Shown: positions 45,538 through 57,330 of the stretch, piece after piece | Numbering within the stretch: the first letter of the stretch is position 1 | Layout of the letters: every line of letters starts with the position of its first letter | Source of the DNA: Mesorhizobium sp. B1-1-8 | Lineage (GTDB): Bacteria > Pseudomonadota > Alphaproteobacteria > Rhizobiales > Rhizobiaceae | Direction of reading: 5' to 3' | Length of the DNA: 64,000 nt | Assembly: GCF_006442795.2 (NCBI RefSeq) | Contig: NZ_CP083956.1 | Coordinates: 3,945,501-4,009,500 of the forward strand | The notes under the pieces: model-generated | What the model saw: only the letters and a program-made list of their open reading frames with translations | Database searches by the model: none | Told to the model about the DNA's origin: nothing | Made by a program: the position numbers and the translations under genes

Positions 45538-46724
45538 ATTTTCCTCGCCTCGGCCGCCACCTCGAGCTGGGGCGGCTGGTTCTCTTCCTCTGCGGCCGGC
45601 GCAAGCTCGTCCATTATCTCCACCTCGCGCAGCCATTCGCGCCAGATGGCGACCAGCAGCGCCATCAGCACCGGGCCGATGAAGAGGCCGAGGAAGCCCA
45701 TCGTCTTGACGCCGCCGATCAGGCCGAAAAAGGTCGGCAGGAAAGGCAGTTTGATCGGTCCGCCGACCAGCTTCGGACGCAGCGTCTTGTCGACGACGAA
45801 AAGCTCGACCGCGCCCCAGACGAACAGGGCAAGGCCGGCAACCGGCGAGCCGCTGGCTGCGAGGTAGATCGACACCAGGGTGAAGGACACCGGCGCGCCG
45901 CCGGGGATCAGCGCCATGATGCCGGTGAGCGCGCCGAGCGTCACCGGCGACGGCACGCCGGCCAGCCAGTAGGCGATGCCCAGCACCAGACCCTCGCCGA
46001 TGGCGATGATGGTCATGCCGGTCACGGTGGACGAGATGGTGGCCGGCACGACGCGCGAGATCCGCTCCCAGCGCGTCGGCAGGATGCGCTCGCCGAGGCG
46101 GTCGACCTGCGCCGCGAAGGCCTCGCCGTCACGATAGGCGAAAAACAGCGCGATCATCATGAACAGCAGCGTCAAAAGCAGGCTGAAGGCGCTGCCGCCG
46201 GCGGCCAGCGCGCCACGATAGATGGTGCCGATATTTGAGCCGCTGATCAGTTGGATCAATTCGCCGATGCCGCCCGGATGGCCGAGATTGGTCGTCCACT
46301 GCTCGTTCAGCCACTCGCCGATCACCGGCATGGTGGCGATCCAGTGCGGCGTCACCGCGCCATGGCGATTGGTCTCGATCGCCCAGGTCACCCATTCGCG
46401 CACCTCGTTGATGGCATAGGTGCCGGCGAGCGCGATCGGCACCACCAGGAAGGCAAGGATGAACAGGATGGCCAGCGTCGCGCCGATGGTGCGGTTGCCG
46501 CCGACGGCGGTGAGCAGCCGGCGGTAGAGCGGCCAACTGGCGAAGGCGATGACAAGCGCGGCCAGCACCGGGAACAGGAAGCCGTGGAAGAAATAGACGC
46601 CGGCGGCGACGATCAGCACCAGAAGCCAGCGCGCCGCCGACAGCGGCGGGATGACGGCGGACCGGAGCGGCGTCGACAGGCCGAAAAGGCGCTGCCCCGG
46701 CTTCTGGATCTCAGCTCGCTTCAA
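45525..46724 (-). CDS. AI-2E family transporter
   Basis: A 399-residue membrane protein with about eight helices. Seen: FASWPLYRRLLTAVGGNRTI, the family's GVPSPVTLGALTGIMALIPG and GALIPxxG-like GGAPVSFTLVSIYLAASG, then VVDKTLRPKLVGGPIKLPFL and PTFFGLIGGVKTMGFLGLFI (GPxL end). Family role: export or exchange of small metabolites, Na+/H+ antiport in some. No AI-2 connection is shown here. Confidence 0.92.
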   Translation of the reverse strand: MKRAEIQKPGQRLFGLSTPLRSAVIPPLSAARWLLVLIVAAGVYFFHGFLFPVLAALVIAFASWPLYRRLLTAVGGNRTIGATLAILFILAFLVVPIALAGTYAINEVREWVTWAIETNRHGAVTPHWIATMPVIGEWLNEQWTTNLGHPGGIGELIQLISGSNIGTIYRGALAAGGSAFSLLLTLLFMMIALFFAYRDGEAFAAQVDRLGERILPTRWERISRVVPATISSTVTGMTIIAIGEGLVLGIAYWLAGVPSPVTLGALTGIMALIPGGAPVSFTLVSIYLAASGSPVAGLALFVWGAVELFVVDKTLRPKLVGGPIKLPFLPTFFGLIGGVKTMGFLGLFIGPVLMALLVAIWREWLREVEIMDELAPAAEEENQPPQLEVAAEARKIQAG

Positions 46725-46804
46725 GCGCGCGTTTCTCCCTTGTCCAGTAATTTCCGAGACCGCTTATGCACCACCATAGTGCAGCAATCGTGACGATATT
46801 GGAA

Positions 46805-46960
46805 ATCTCCCCCCTTGAGGGGGAGATGTCGCCGAAGGCGACAGAGGGGGGTCGGTACGTCCTGACGCGACACCCTTTTTTGTGGCGAATGAAGAGGGTT
46901 GGCGCTCTACGCCCGGCGACCCCCTCTGGCCTGCCGGCCATCTCCCCCTCGAGGGGGAAG
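46805..46960. repeat. Inverted pair of REP-like palindromes
   Basis: Unit 1 (about 46805-46851) is CTCCCCCTTGAGGGGGAG plus TGTCGCCGAAGGCGACA and an AGAGGGGGG tail. Unit 2 (about 46919-46959) is the same type in opposite orientation: GACCCCCTCTGGCCTGCCGG then CTCCCCCTCGAGGGGGAAG. Such pairs are widespread intergenic REP/BIME-like elements in rhizobia. They lie between the AI-2E permease and parC. Confidence 0.8.
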
Positions 46961-46967
46961 AACGCTC

Positions 46968-49223
<2,256 letters not shown>

Positions 49224-49620
49224 CGGTTTGGACTAGCCGAGCGGATGATTCGCGGCAAGCGCCGGCGTGTAAATCCGCGAATTGCTGCCAGATCCGGCGC
49301 ACGGGTGTGACGGATTTCACGGAAGCTGCATGGCTGGCGCTCCAACTTGCCGCCAACTGCAACAGGCATCGGCAGCAGGGCGGCGCCGGCCAACATCAAT
49401 CTGTTACATGCGATCTCTATGTGCCATGCAACGCGCGCCGGCGGAGGAAAGCTGCGGTTTCATGACAAATTCACCGCATTGTGCAAAGCTCGCCGACCCG
49501 GTTTGCCTTTCATCGCCATTTCCGACAAATGTGCCGGGAAATGCCTTTTTCCCGTCCCGTTCGTCACGGAATGGTGACGGTGCATGAATTCAAAACACTT
49601 TTCAGGACAGGGAACTCGCC
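49224..49620. other. Long spacer between parC and exported protein gene
   Basis: 397 bases. Short open frames occur here but have no codon preference or ribosome binding site. It should contain the parC and 49621 gene promoters; CAGGACAGGGAA just precedes the latter's ATG. No riboswitch or operator was recognised. Confidence 0.35.
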
Positions 49621-50811
49621 ATGACGATCCAACGCTCGATGCTCAAGACACTGGCCTTTTCGACATTTCTACTGACGCTGCCGCTCAATGCCGCCTTTGC
49701 CGCCGACCCGGCGGTGGCCGAGCGTTTGAAGGCCGCGCTTACCGCTCAAGGTATCGACGTCTCCTGGACGGGTGTGTCAGGCGACGATTCCAACGTTGTG
49801 CTGCAGGGCGTATCCGTCAAGCCGGCCGCCGAAAAGGAAGCGCTGCCAATCGGCGACGTGAAGCTTGAAGGCGTCACCGAGGCCAATGGCGGCTATGAAA
49901 TCGCGACCCTCTCGACCTCCGCCTTCGAGCACAGCAAGGACGGCGTGACGCTGAACCTCAGCCCGTTCATCATCCACGACATGACGGTTCCGGCCGAAGG
50001 CAGCACCGACCCGCTCGCCTCGCTGATGATGTACAAGTCGGCCGAGCTCTCGAAAATGACGGTCAAGGTCGGCGACAAGACGGCCTTTTCGATGGATGGG
50101 CTCGCCGTGGAGATCACGCCGCCGGCCGACGGCAAGGCGATGGACTTCACCGCCACTACGGAGAAATTCAACGCCGACCTGTCGCTGGTCGACGACCCCA
50201 AGTCCAAGGAAGCGATCGAGGCGCTCGGCTATCAGAACATTGCCGGCACCATCGAAATGGCCGGCACCTGGCAGCCCAGCGACGGCAAGATGGAGCTGTC
50301 GAAATATGACATCGCCGTCGACAATGCCGGCACGCTCGGCATGACCTTCGCCCTCGGCGGCTACACGGTCGACTTCGTCAAGTCGATGCAAGCGATGCAG
50401 AAGACGCTCGCCGCCCAGCCCGAGGGCGCCGACAATTCGGCCCAGAGCATGGCCATGCTCGGCCTGCTGCAGCAGCTGTCCTTCAACGGCGCTTCGGTGC
50501 GCTTCGACGACGATTCGCTCACCGGCAAGATCCTCGACTATGTCGGCAAGCAGCAGGGCATGTCGGGCAAGGACGTGGCCAACCAGGCCAAGGCGATCGT
50601 GCCGTTCGGCATGGCGCAGCTCAACAACCCGGAGCTGACGGCCGAGGTGTCGGCGGCGGTCAACACCTTCCTCGATGACCCGAAGAGCCTCGAAATTTCG
50701 GCCGAGCCGCCGGCTTCGGTGCCGTTCGCGCTGATCATGGCCGGCGCCATGTCCAACCCGCTCGACCTGCCGAAGACGCTCGGCGTCAAGGTCAAGGCGA
50801 ACGAAGACTGA
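49621..50811 (+). CDS. Exported protein of unknown function
   Basis: A 396-residue protein with a Sec signal (LAFSTFLLTLPLNAAFAADP, cleavage after FAA). The mature part is beta-rich and repetitive in feel: LKLEG/LEGVTEANGGYEIATL, DMTVPAEGSTDPLASLMMYK, KFNADLSLVDDPKSKEAIEA and FNGASVRFDDDSLTGKILDY, a pattern like DUF945-type or AsmA-like periplasmic proteins but too weak to assign. Monocistronic with a strong terminator after it. Confidence 0.8.
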   Translation: MTIQRSMLKTLAFSTFLLTLPLNAAFAADPAVAERLKAALTAQGIDVSWTGVSGDDSNVVLQGVSVKPAAEKEALPIGDVKLEGVTEANGGYEIATLSTSAFEHSKDGVTLNLSPFIIHDMTVPAEGSTDPLASLMMYKSAELSKMTVKVGDKTAFSMDGLAVEITPPADGKAMDFTATTEKFNADLSLVDDPKSKEAIEALGYQNIAGTIEMAGTWQPSDGKMELSKYDIAVDNAGTLGMTFALGGYTVDFVKSMQAMQKTLAAQPEGADNSAQSMAMLGLLQQLSFNGASVRFDDDSLTGKILDYVGKQQGMSGKDVANQAKAIVPFGMAQLNNPELTAEVSAAVNTFLDDPKSLEISAEPPASVPFALIMAGAMSNPLDLPKTLGVKVKANED

Positions 50812-50825
50812 TCACGCGAAACGCT

Positions 50826-50865
50826 CAAATAAAAGCCCGGCAGCAATGCCGGGCTTTTTATTTGA
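50826..50865 (+). terminator. Strong terminator after the exported protein gene
   Basis: AAAAGCCCGGCA (50831-50842) and TGCCGGGCTTTT (50847-50858) form a 12-bp stem with a GCAA tetraloop, extended by flanking CAAAT/ATTTG. T-rich on both sides, so it can also end aspS transcripts from the other strand. Confidence 0.9.
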
Positions 50866-50889
50866 CGATTGTCCTGTGAGATAGATGGC

Positions 50890-52680
50890 TTAAGCGTCCT
50901 TCTTCGTCACCGCGACGCGCAGGGCCAGCTCGCGCAGCTGCTGCGGGGTGGCTTCTGAAGGCGCGCTCATCAGCAGGTCATAGGCCTGCTGGTTCATCGG
51001 GAACATGGTGACTTCGCGCAGGTTCCTGGCGCCGACGAGCAGCATCACAATGCGGTCGATGCCGGCCGCCATGCCGCCATGCGGCGGGGCGCCATACTGG
51101 AAGGCGCGATAGAGGCCGCCGAACCGCTCCTCGACCGTGGCGCGGTCGAGCCCGACGGTCTCGAACGCCTTGACCATGGTTTCCGGCAAATGGTTGCGGA
51201 TGCCGCCTGAAGCGATCTCGAAGCCGTTACAGACCATGTCGTACTGGAAGGCCTTGATGCCGAGCAGGTCTTTGCCGCCGAGCGCCTCGATGCCACCCTG
51301 CGGCATCGAGAACGGATTGTGGGCGAAATCGATCTTCTTTTCCTCCTCGTTCCATTCGAAGAATGGGAAGTCGACGATCCAGCACAATTCGAAACGGTCG
51401 CGGTCGACGAGGTTCAATTCCTCGCCAGCGCGGGTGCGCGCGGCGCCCGCGAAGGTGACGTACTTCTTTGGATCGCCGGCGACGAAGAAGGCGGCGTCGC
51501 CATCGGCAACGCCGAGCGCAAGGCGGATCGCCTCGGTGCGCTCCTCGCCGATGTTCTTGGCGATGGGCCCGGCGCCCTCGAGCTTGTCGCCTTCCTTGCG
51601 CCAGAAGATGTAGCCGAGCCCCGGCTGGCCCTCGCCTTGCGCCCAGGAGTTCATGCGGTCGCAGAAGGCGCGGCTGCCGCCGGTTCTGGCGGGAATGGCC
51701 CACACCTCGGCCTTGGGATCGTTGGCCAGGATGTTGGCGAAGACCTTGAAGCCGGAGCCGCGGAAATGCTCCGAGACAGCCTGCATTTCGATCGGGTTGC
51801 GCAGGTCCGGCTTGTCCGTCCCGTAGGTGCGCATGGCCTCGTCATAGGGGATGCGGCGGAAATTCTGCGTCACCGGCTTGCCGCCGGCGAAGGTCTCGAA
51901 CACGCCGCGGAGGACCGGCTCCATGGTCGACAATACGTCGTCCTGCTCGACGAAGCTCATTTCGAGGTCGAGCTGGTAGAATTCGCCGGGCAGGCGGTCG
52001 GCGCGCGGGTCCTCGTCGCGGAAGCAGGGCGCGATCTGGAAATAGCGGTCGAAGCCGGACACCATGATCAGCTGCTTGTACAGCTGCGGCGCCTGCGGCA
52101 GCGCGTAGAATTTGCCGGGATGGATGCGCGACGGCACCAGGAAGTCGCGCGCGCCTTCCGGCGAGGACGCGGTGAGGATCGGCGTCGAGAACTCGGTGAA
52201 GCCCACCTCGCCCATGCGCCGGCGCATCTCGGCGATGATCCTGGTGCGCGCCACGATGTTCTTGTGCAGCGTCTCGCGGCGCAGGTCGAGGAAGCGGTAT
52301 TTCAGACGGATGTCTTCGGGGTATTCCGGCTCGCCGAACACCGGCAGCGGCAGCTCCCTGGCCGCCGACAGCACCTCGATCTCGCGCGCGAACACCTCGA
52401 TCTCACCGGTCGGCAGGTTGGCGTTCGCCGTCTCCGGCAGCCGCGCCTTGACCTCGCCGTCGACGCGGATCACCCATTCGCTGCGCACGGTCTCGGCAAT
52501 CTTGAAGGCCGGCGAATCCGGGTCGGCGACGATCTGGGTCAGGCCGTAATGGTCGCGCAGGTCGATGAACAGCAAGCCGCCATGGTCGCGCACGCGATGC
52601 ACCCAGCCCGACAGGCGAACGGAATTGCCGACATCGCTCTTCCTCAACTGGGCACAGGTATGGCTGCGGTAACGATGCAT
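50890..52680 (-). CDS. aspS: Aspartate-tRNA ligase
   Basis: A 596-residue class II synthetase. Seen: N-terminal OB anticodon domain [40 protein letters not shown], motif 2 [20 protein letters not shown], and motif 3 [20 protein letters not shown]. The insertion domain and the ending [20 protein letters not shown] fit bacterial AspRS; whether it is discriminating or not cannot be told. ATG 52680 (MHRYRSHTC) is the family start. Confidence 0.97.
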   Translation of the reverse strand: MHRYRSHTCAQLRKSDVGNSVRLSGWVHRVRDHGGLLFIDLRDHYGLTQIVADPDSPAFKIAETVRSEWVIRVDGEVKARLPETANANLPTGEIEVFAREIEVLSAARELPLPVFGEPEYPEDIRLKYRFLDLRRETLHKNIVARTRIIAEMRRRMGEVGFTEFSTPILTASSPEGARDFLVPSRIHPGKFYALPQAPQLYKQLIMVSGFDRYFQIAPCFRDEDPRADRLPGEFYQLDLEMSFVEQDDVLSTMEPVLRGVFETFAGGKPVTQNFRRIPYDEAMRTYGTDKPDLRNPIEMQAVSEHFRGSGFKVFANILANDPKAEVWAIPARTGGSRAFCDRMNSWAQGEGQPGLGYIFWRKEGDKLEGAGPIAKNIGEERTEAIRLALGVADGDAAFFVAGDPKKYVTFAGAARTRAGEELNLVDRDRFELCWIVDFPFFEWNEEEKKIDFAHNPFSMPQGGIEALGGKDLLGIKAFQYDMVCNGFEIASGGIRNHLPETMVKAFETVGLDRATVEERFGGLYRAFQYGAPPHGGMAAGIDRIVMLLVGARNLREVTMFPMNQQAYDLLMSAPSEATPQQLRELALRVAVTKKDA

Positions 52681-52799
52681 GGTCATGGTGAAGTCCGGAA
52701 TTTGCGGGCAAATGCCCAGCTTGAAAATTGGCGCGAAAAGCGCATGAGAGGTCTGCTTTGTCAAGGCAAGCGGTCACACAGGCAAACCGCTTCAGCCGA
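52681..52799. other. Spacer upstream of aspS
   Basis: A 119-base spacer before the DeoR gene stop; it should carry the aspS promoter. No operator is evident. Confidence 0.25.
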
Positions 52800-53558
52800 T
52801 CAGGCGAAGTGGATTTCAGCGCCCTGACGTTCGAAATCGGCAAGGATGGCGGCAGGTGCCGTCCTTTCGACCACCAGATGGCGGATGGCATCGGGCGCCG
52901 CGACCCGGTAGGGCGCGGCGGTGGCGAGCTTGTCATCGGTGACGGCGATGACAATGCCGGCGCTGTTTGCGGCCATGGCCCGCTTCACTTCGGCTTCCGC
53001 CGAATCGAAAGCGGTGACGCCGCGCGAGATATCCAGACCGCAGGAGCCGAGAAAAAACAGATCGGCGCCGAGCTGCGCGACGGCGGCCAGCGTTTCGCCG
53101 CCGACGCAGGTGCCGAGGTCGCGCACATACCTGCCGCCGAGCATGATCAGCTCGACCATAGGATGGTCGCAGAGCGCCTGCGCGACACCCAGCGAATTGG
53201 TGGCCACCGTCAGTTCGATGTCGCGCGGGATCGCCCTGGCGATTGCCTCATTGGTCGTGCCGCCGTCGATGAACAGTGTCTGCTTTGCCGCGAGCACCCC
53301 CACGGCCGTTTTTGCCAGGCGCATTTTCGCCTCGACCGCATGGCCGCTACGCTGGCCGATCGTCGCCGCGGCAAAGGGCGCCGAAGGCACCGCCCCGCCA
53401 TAAACGCGGCGCAGCTGCCCTGCTTTGGCCATCTCCCTGAGATCGCGCCGCACCGTGTCTTCAGAAACGCCGAAGCGACTGGCGAGTTCGCCGGCCAGCA
53501 CTTTGCCTTCCGCCGCAAGCCGGGTGCGGATGAGTTGGTGGCGTTCTTCGGTGAGCAT
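52800..53558 (-). CDS. DeoR-family transcriptional regulator
   Basis: A 252-residue DeoR/GlpR repressor. N-terminal HTH: ERHQLIRTRLAAEGKVLAGE, LASRFGVSEDTVRRDLREMA with KAGQLRRVYGGAV, then a sugar-phosphate-sensing DeoRC domain with LFIDGGTTNEAIARAIPRDI and VTAFDSAEAEVKRAMA. Divergent from an MFS gene, with inverted TTGCAT repeats in the spacer. The effector is unknown. Confidence 0.92.
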   Translation of the reverse strand: MLTEERHQLIRTRLAAEGKVLAGELASRFGVSEDTVRRDLREMAKAGQLRRVYGGAVPSAPFAAATIGQRSGHAVEAKMRLAKTAVGVLAAKQTLFIDGGTTNEAIARAIPRDIELTVATNSLGVAQALCDHPMVELIMLGGRYVRDLGTCVGGETLAAVAQLGADLFFLGSCGLDISRGVTAFDSAEAEVKRAMAANSAGIVIAVTDDKLATAAPYRVAAPDAIRHLVVERTAPAAILADFERQGAEIHFA

Positions 53559-53586
53559 GCACGATCCTATTTCTTTTTGCGCGTTA

Positions 53587-53611
53587 TTGCATGATTTGCA
53601 CGTTTATGCAA
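53587..53611. promoter_or_regulatory. Operator-like TTGCAT repeats
   Basis: TTGCAT (53587-53592) and ATGCAA (53606-53611) form an inverted pair with a 13-base spacer; a TTTGCA-type variant lies between them. The position between the divergent DeoR and MFS starts suits a DeoR operator. Confidence 0.45.
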
Positions 53612-53672
53612 GAAATGAGGAACCAGCGCGTTGGAGCGCCGACCGCTGCCCCTCCTTTCCGAAAGTGCCGCG

Positions 53673-54905
53673 ATGACCTTTGGCTTGAAACTCGCCCCGC
53701 AGCACCGCGTCTATGCCGGTTTCGCCATCTATTCCTTCGCCATGGGCAACATTTTCCCGCGCCTGCCCGACATCAAGCACACCATGGCGATCGAAGACGG
53801 CACGCTGGGCCTGAGCCTGATCGGGACGCCGATCGGCACCTTGACGGCCCTGACGCTTGCAACCCCGCTCCTGGAACGCGTCGGCTTTCGCCGCGCGCTG
53901 CTTTGGCTCGTCCCGCTGCTGGCGTTCGTCTATGCGATCGCGGTGCATGCACCAGGACCGCTTTCCTTGTTCCTGATGCTGCTGCCCGTCGGCCTGATGA
54001 TCGGCAGCATCGAAATCGTCCTCAACGTCGAGGCCGACCGGACCGAGTTCCTGCTCAAGCGCCGCATCATGAACCGGGCGCACTCTTTCTGGAGCATGGG
54101 CTTCTTCGGCGCCGGGCTGTTCGGCGCGGCACTTGCGCATCTCGGCCTGTCGCCGCAACTCCATCTTGCGCTCGTCGTGCCAGTCGTCGCGCTAGCGATG
54201 GCGCTGTTTCTTGGCGGTTACGAGCCCGCGCCTGCCCGCTTCGCCGGCACCGGCGAGAAGGCGCCGATGTTCGCGCGGCCGACGCTGCCGATCCTCGTCC
54301 TTGTCGCGGTGACGCTTTCGGCGATGCTATTGGAAGGCGCCAGCATCGACTGGTCGGCGATCTATATGCGCACCGTGTTCGAATCAGGTCCCTTCATCGC
54401 CGGCTTCACCGTGGCGCTGTTTGCCTTCTCGCAAGCGACGACGCGCTTCTTCGCCGACTCCTTCGTCGATCGCCACTCGCCAAGCGGGGTCGCGCGGGTG
54501 CTGCTGGCAGCCATGGCTGTCGGCGTGCTCATCGTCTTCTTCTCGCCGCTGCCGTTCGTCTCGATGCTGGGCTTTGCCCTGTTGGGCATCGGCAGCAGCG
54601 CGCTGTTCCCGCTGGCGATCTCGGCCGCGGCGCAGCGGACGGATCGGCCCGCGGCGATCAACGTCGCCGCGCTTTCGCAGATCTCGTTCGTCGCCTTCCT
54701 GCTCGGCCCGCCGCTGCTCGGCTTCGTCTCGGACCATTGGGGCATCCGCTCGGCCTACGGCATCGGCATCCCGTTCATCGCACTCAGCCTGCTGACCGCC
54801 GGCGCGCTTGGCCGGCTCCGCTCGCCGGAGAATGCCGACGCGGCGCCGAATAAATCGTCCAACATGGTCCGGCGAAAGACGGAAGTGTCCGCCGGCGAGG
54901 CGTAA
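53673..54905 (+). CDS. MFS transporter (YbjJ-like)
   Basis: A 410-residue major facilitator with twelve hydrophobic segments, of the type with gene neighbours in the DeoR regulator group. Seen: GFAIYSFAMGNIFPRLPDIK, ADRTEFLLKRRIMNRAHSFW, WSAIYMRTVFESGPFIAGFT. The longer frame starting at 53631 adds a poor 14-codon lead, so ATG 53673 is chosen. Substrate unknown; the DeoR neighbour suggests a sugar or its phosphate. Confidence 0.85.
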   Translation: MTFGLKLAPQHRVYAGFAIYSFAMGNIFPRLPDIKHTMAIEDGTLGLSLIGTPIGTLTALTLATPLLERVGFRRALLWLVPLLAFVYAIAVHAPGPLSLFLMLLPVGLMIGSIEIVLNVEADRTEFLLKRRIMNRAHSFWSMGFFGAGLFGAALAHLGLSPQLHLALVVPVVALAMALFLGGYEPAPARFAGTGEKAPMFARPTLPILVLVAVTLSAMLLEGASIDWSAIYMRTVFESGPFIAGFTVALFAFSQATTRFFADSFVDRHSPSGVARVLLAAMAVGVLIVFFSPLPFVSMLGFALLGIGSSALFPLAISAAAQRTDRPAAINVAALSQISFVAFLLGPPLLGFVSDHWGIRSAYGIGIPFIALSLLTAGALGRLRSPENADAAPNKSSNMVRRKTEVSAGEA

Positions 54906-55033
54906 CGCCGCCCCGATCCAGCCGATTGCTGCTCTCAATTGCATCGCCAACGGAGCAATGACGTTGCGGCGGCTTGACGAAAGCGCGCGCGGCTGAAATT
55001 GAAAGAGACCTAATATGATGCAAAAGCGATTTG

Positions 55034-56185
55034 ATGCCGGTCATCACCAGCCAAAGTGAACTCGAGAACGTTATCGCGGCGTTCGAAAAGTCGGAATTCG
55101 TCACGGTCGACACCGAATTCATCCGCGAGACGACCTTCTGGCCGATCCTCTGCCTGATCCAGATGGCCGCACCCGGCGTCACGGCGCTGATCGATCCGCT
55201 GTCGCCCGATATCGACCTGAGACCCTTCTTCCGGCTGATGGCCAATGAAACGGTCACCAAGGTCTTCCACGCCGCACGCCAGGACATCGAAATCATCGTT
55301 CATCTTGGCGATCTGGTGCCGCATCCGGTGTTCGACACCCAGGTGGCGGCGATGGTGTGCGGCTTCGGCGACAGCATCTCCTACGACCAGCTGGTGCAGC
55401 GCATCACCGGTGCGCGCCTCGACAAATCCTCACGCTTCACCGACTGGCGCCATCGGCCGCTCTCCGACAAGCAGCTCGAATATGCGCTTGCCGACGTCAC
55501 CCATCTGATCGAGGTCTACAAGCATCTCAGCGCCGAGCTGGAGCGCGAGAACCGCGCCCATTGGCTGAACGAAGAGATGGACGTGCTGACTTCGCGCGAG
55601 ACCTACGATCCGCATCCGGAGGATGCCTGGAAGCGTCTGAAGATGCGCCTGCGCAAGCCGCAGGAGCTGGCGATCGTGCAGACGGTCGCCGCCTGGCGCG
55701 AGCGCGAGGCGCGCGAGCGAGACGTGCCGCGCGGCCGCGTGCTCAAGGACGACGCAATCTACGAGATCGCGCAGCAGGCGCCGCGCGATGCGGCGGCACT
55801 CGGCCGGCTGCGCACGACGCCCAAAGGCTGGGAGCGGTCGTCGACGGCAACGGCGCTGCTGGGGGCGGTCAATACCGCCCTTGCCTTGCCCAAGGAAGCG
55901 ATGCCGAAACTGCCAAAGAGTTTTCAGCCGCCGGAGGGCTCGAGCGCGGCGGCGGAACTGCTGAAAGTTCTGCTGCGGATCGTCGCCGAGAAGGAAGGCG
56001 TCGCCTCCAAGGTGCTCGCCTCCAGCGACGACATCGACCGCATCGCCGCCGAGGGCGAGACCGCCGACGTGCCGGCCCTGCAAGGCTGGCGACGCGCAGT
56101 GTTCGGCGAACAGGCGCTGAAGCTGGTGCGCGGCGAGATCGGCATCAAATTCGACAAGCGCAAAATAGCGGTGTTCGAGCTGTAG
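55034..56185 (+). CDS. rnd: Ribonuclease D
   Basis: A 383-residue DEDDy 3'-5' exonuclease. Seen: exonuclease I EFVTVDTEFIRETTFWPILC, II FHAARQDIEIIVHLGDLVPH with VFDTQVAAMVCG, and III region TDWRHRPLSDKQLEYALADV; then one HRDC domain (ELAIVQTVAAWREREARERD). Matures stable RNA 3' ends. ATG 55034 (MPVITSQ) matches the family; a TTG just before (55031) is less likely. Confidence 0.95.
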   Translation: MPVITSQSELENVIAAFEKSEFVTVDTEFIRETTFWPILCLIQMAAPGVTALIDPLSPDIDLRPFFRLMANETVTKVFHAARQDIEIIVHLGDLVPHPVFDTQVAAMVCGFGDSISYDQLVQRITGARLDKSSRFTDWRHRPLSDKQLEYALADVTHLIEVYKHLSAELERENRAHWLNEEMDVLTSRETYDPHPEDAWKRLKMRLRKPQELAIVQTVAAWREREARERDVPRGRVLKDDAIYEIAQQAPRDAAALGRLRTTPKGWERSSTATALLGAVNTALALPKEAMPKLPKSFQPPEGSSAAAELLKVLLRIVAEKEGVASKVLASSDDIDRIAAEGETADVPALQGWRRAVFGEQALKLVRGEIGIKFDKRKIAVFEL

Positions 56186-56186
56186 A

Positions 56187-56249
56187 CTATTTGTTTTTAC
56201 GCATTTCCGGGCGGAAAACCGCTACGCACTTTTCCTGGAATTGCTTTAA
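56187..56249. repeat. Interspersed rhizobial repeat copy
   Basis: Reverse complement reads AAAGCAATTCCAGGAAAAGT then GCGTAGCGGTTTTCCGCCCG, a motif I recognise as a dispersed rhizobial intergenic element. The related copy at 30431-30558 shares the (T/G)GCAGCGGTTT-like core. Confidence 0.55.
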
Positions 56250-56252
56250 TGC

Positions 56253-56672
56253 TCAAACCACCCCGAGCAGGTGAAGCGCGAACCAGATCCAGGCCACCAG
56301 CAGGATGCCGGCGCCGAGGAAGAAGACGCGGCTGCGGTGCGGCAGGCTGTTGCTGGTGAGATGCACAAGCGCGTGGACATAGCGCGTCAGGACGAATAGC
56401 CACATCAGCGCCAGCGTCAGATAGTTGACGCCGTTGGTGACGAACAGCGCCAGGCACAGCACGTGGAACAGGACCGGCAGCTCGAACTGGTTGATCAGAT
56501 TGTTGGCGACGGTGACGCTGGAGGCGGGTTCCGTCGAGCGCGACTTGTACTGGCCAACCTTGGCCTCGCCGGACTTCACGGCGAAGTAGCGCCGCCGGAA
56601 CATCACGCCATAGACGAGATAGACCAGAAGCACATGCGCGAGCATCGGCCAGAAAATGGCGGTCTGGTTCAT
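56253..56672 (-). CDS. MAPEG-family membrane protein
   Basis: A 139-residue protein with four hydrophobic helices. Seen: MLAHVLLVYLVYGVMFRRRY, NNLINQFELPVLFHVLCLAL with the family's FExP-like pattern, WLFVLTRYVHALVHLTSNSL and HRSRVFFLGAGILLVAWIWF. MAPEG proteins include glutathione transferase-like and eicosanoid enzymes; in bacteria roles are mostly unknown. ATG 56672 is chosen over 56720 by its family N-terminus. Confidence 0.85.
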   Translation of the reverse strand: MNQTAIFWPMLAHVLLVYLVYGVMFRRRYFAVKSGEAKVGQYKSRSTEPASSVTVANNLINQFELPVLFHVLCLALFVTNGVNYLTLALMWLFVLTRYVHALVHLTSNSLPHRSRVFFLGAGILLVAWIWFALHLLGVV

Positions 56673-56691
56673 CTTCTGCGCCCCGCCCGGC

Positions 56692-57330
56692 TCAACGCCG
56701 TTGTCGTCCCGCCAGCGCAAAAACGGCGATGACGAAGAACGGGATCGCCAGAAGCGTGAATTTGGCGACTGTCAGCGACGAGGCGAAAGACAGCGAATCG
56801 GGATTGGCTGACTGGAAATCCGACAGCAGCCGCGCGATCGCCAAATTCTGCGCATAGTCGGCAACCGTGTAAGGCAGCACCAGCACCAGCGCGGACAGCG
56901 CCTGAAATTGCGGCGGCATGGCGCGGAAAGTGCTGAGCCGCCGGCCGAAGGCCAGAATCAGGCTGACCAAGGTCAGCGACAGCAGCGCCGGGAACAAAAG
57001 GTCGAAGGTCAGATAGTGCCAGACGATCATGATCTCGCCGCCGCGCCGGCCGAGCGCCGTCAGCCAGGCCATGCCTTCGTCCGGGGTAAAGCCGGTCACC
57101 CGCATGTCGAGCGAGGCGAGGCCGCCGCTCAAGCTCTGGAAATAGAAGAATTCCAGCGCCGTCATGGCGAGGAAGACGACGAACGACGCGAAAGACAGGA
57201 CCACCGCGTGCCGCGACAGGCGCAGCACCGTCATCGTCAAGCCGCGCCAATAAACCTGCCGGTCAGGCTCGGCAGCCCGATCAAAGTCCGCCCGGATAAT
57301 TCGGGCTTTCGCGGGTGATCGTGACGTCAT
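56692..57330 (-). CDS. Membrane protein of unknown function
   Basis: About 212 residues with three to four helices: VVLSFASFVVFLAMTALEFF, LTFDLLFPALLSLTLVSLIL, QALSALVLVLPYTVADYAQN and AKFTLLAIPFFVIAVFALAG. No family recognised. The start is unsure: ATG 57330 overlaps guaB by about 50 bases, ATG 57234 gives a shorter protein without overlap, and neither has a clear ribosome binding site. It lies between guaB and the MAPEG gene on the same strand, so the three could be one unit. Confidence 0.6.
   Translation of the reverse strand: MTSRSPAKARIIRADFDRAAEPDRQVYWRGLTMTVLRLSRHAVVLSFASFVVFLAMTALEFFYFQSLSGGLASLDMRVTGFTPDEGMAWLTALGRRGGEIMIVWHYLTFDLLFPALLSLTLVSLILAFGRRLSTFRAMPPQFQALSALVLVLPYTVADYAQNLAIARLLSDFQSANPDSLSFASSLTVAKFTLLAIPFFVIAVFALAGRQRR

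Noticed and set aside
49282-49587. Possible small gene in the parC upstream spacer
   Set aside because: No ribosome binding site, odd composition, and a Cys/Ser/Pro-rich product unlike a real protein.
51319-52827. 502-codon plus-strand open frame over aspS
   Set aside because: Antisense of aspS with no domain signature.
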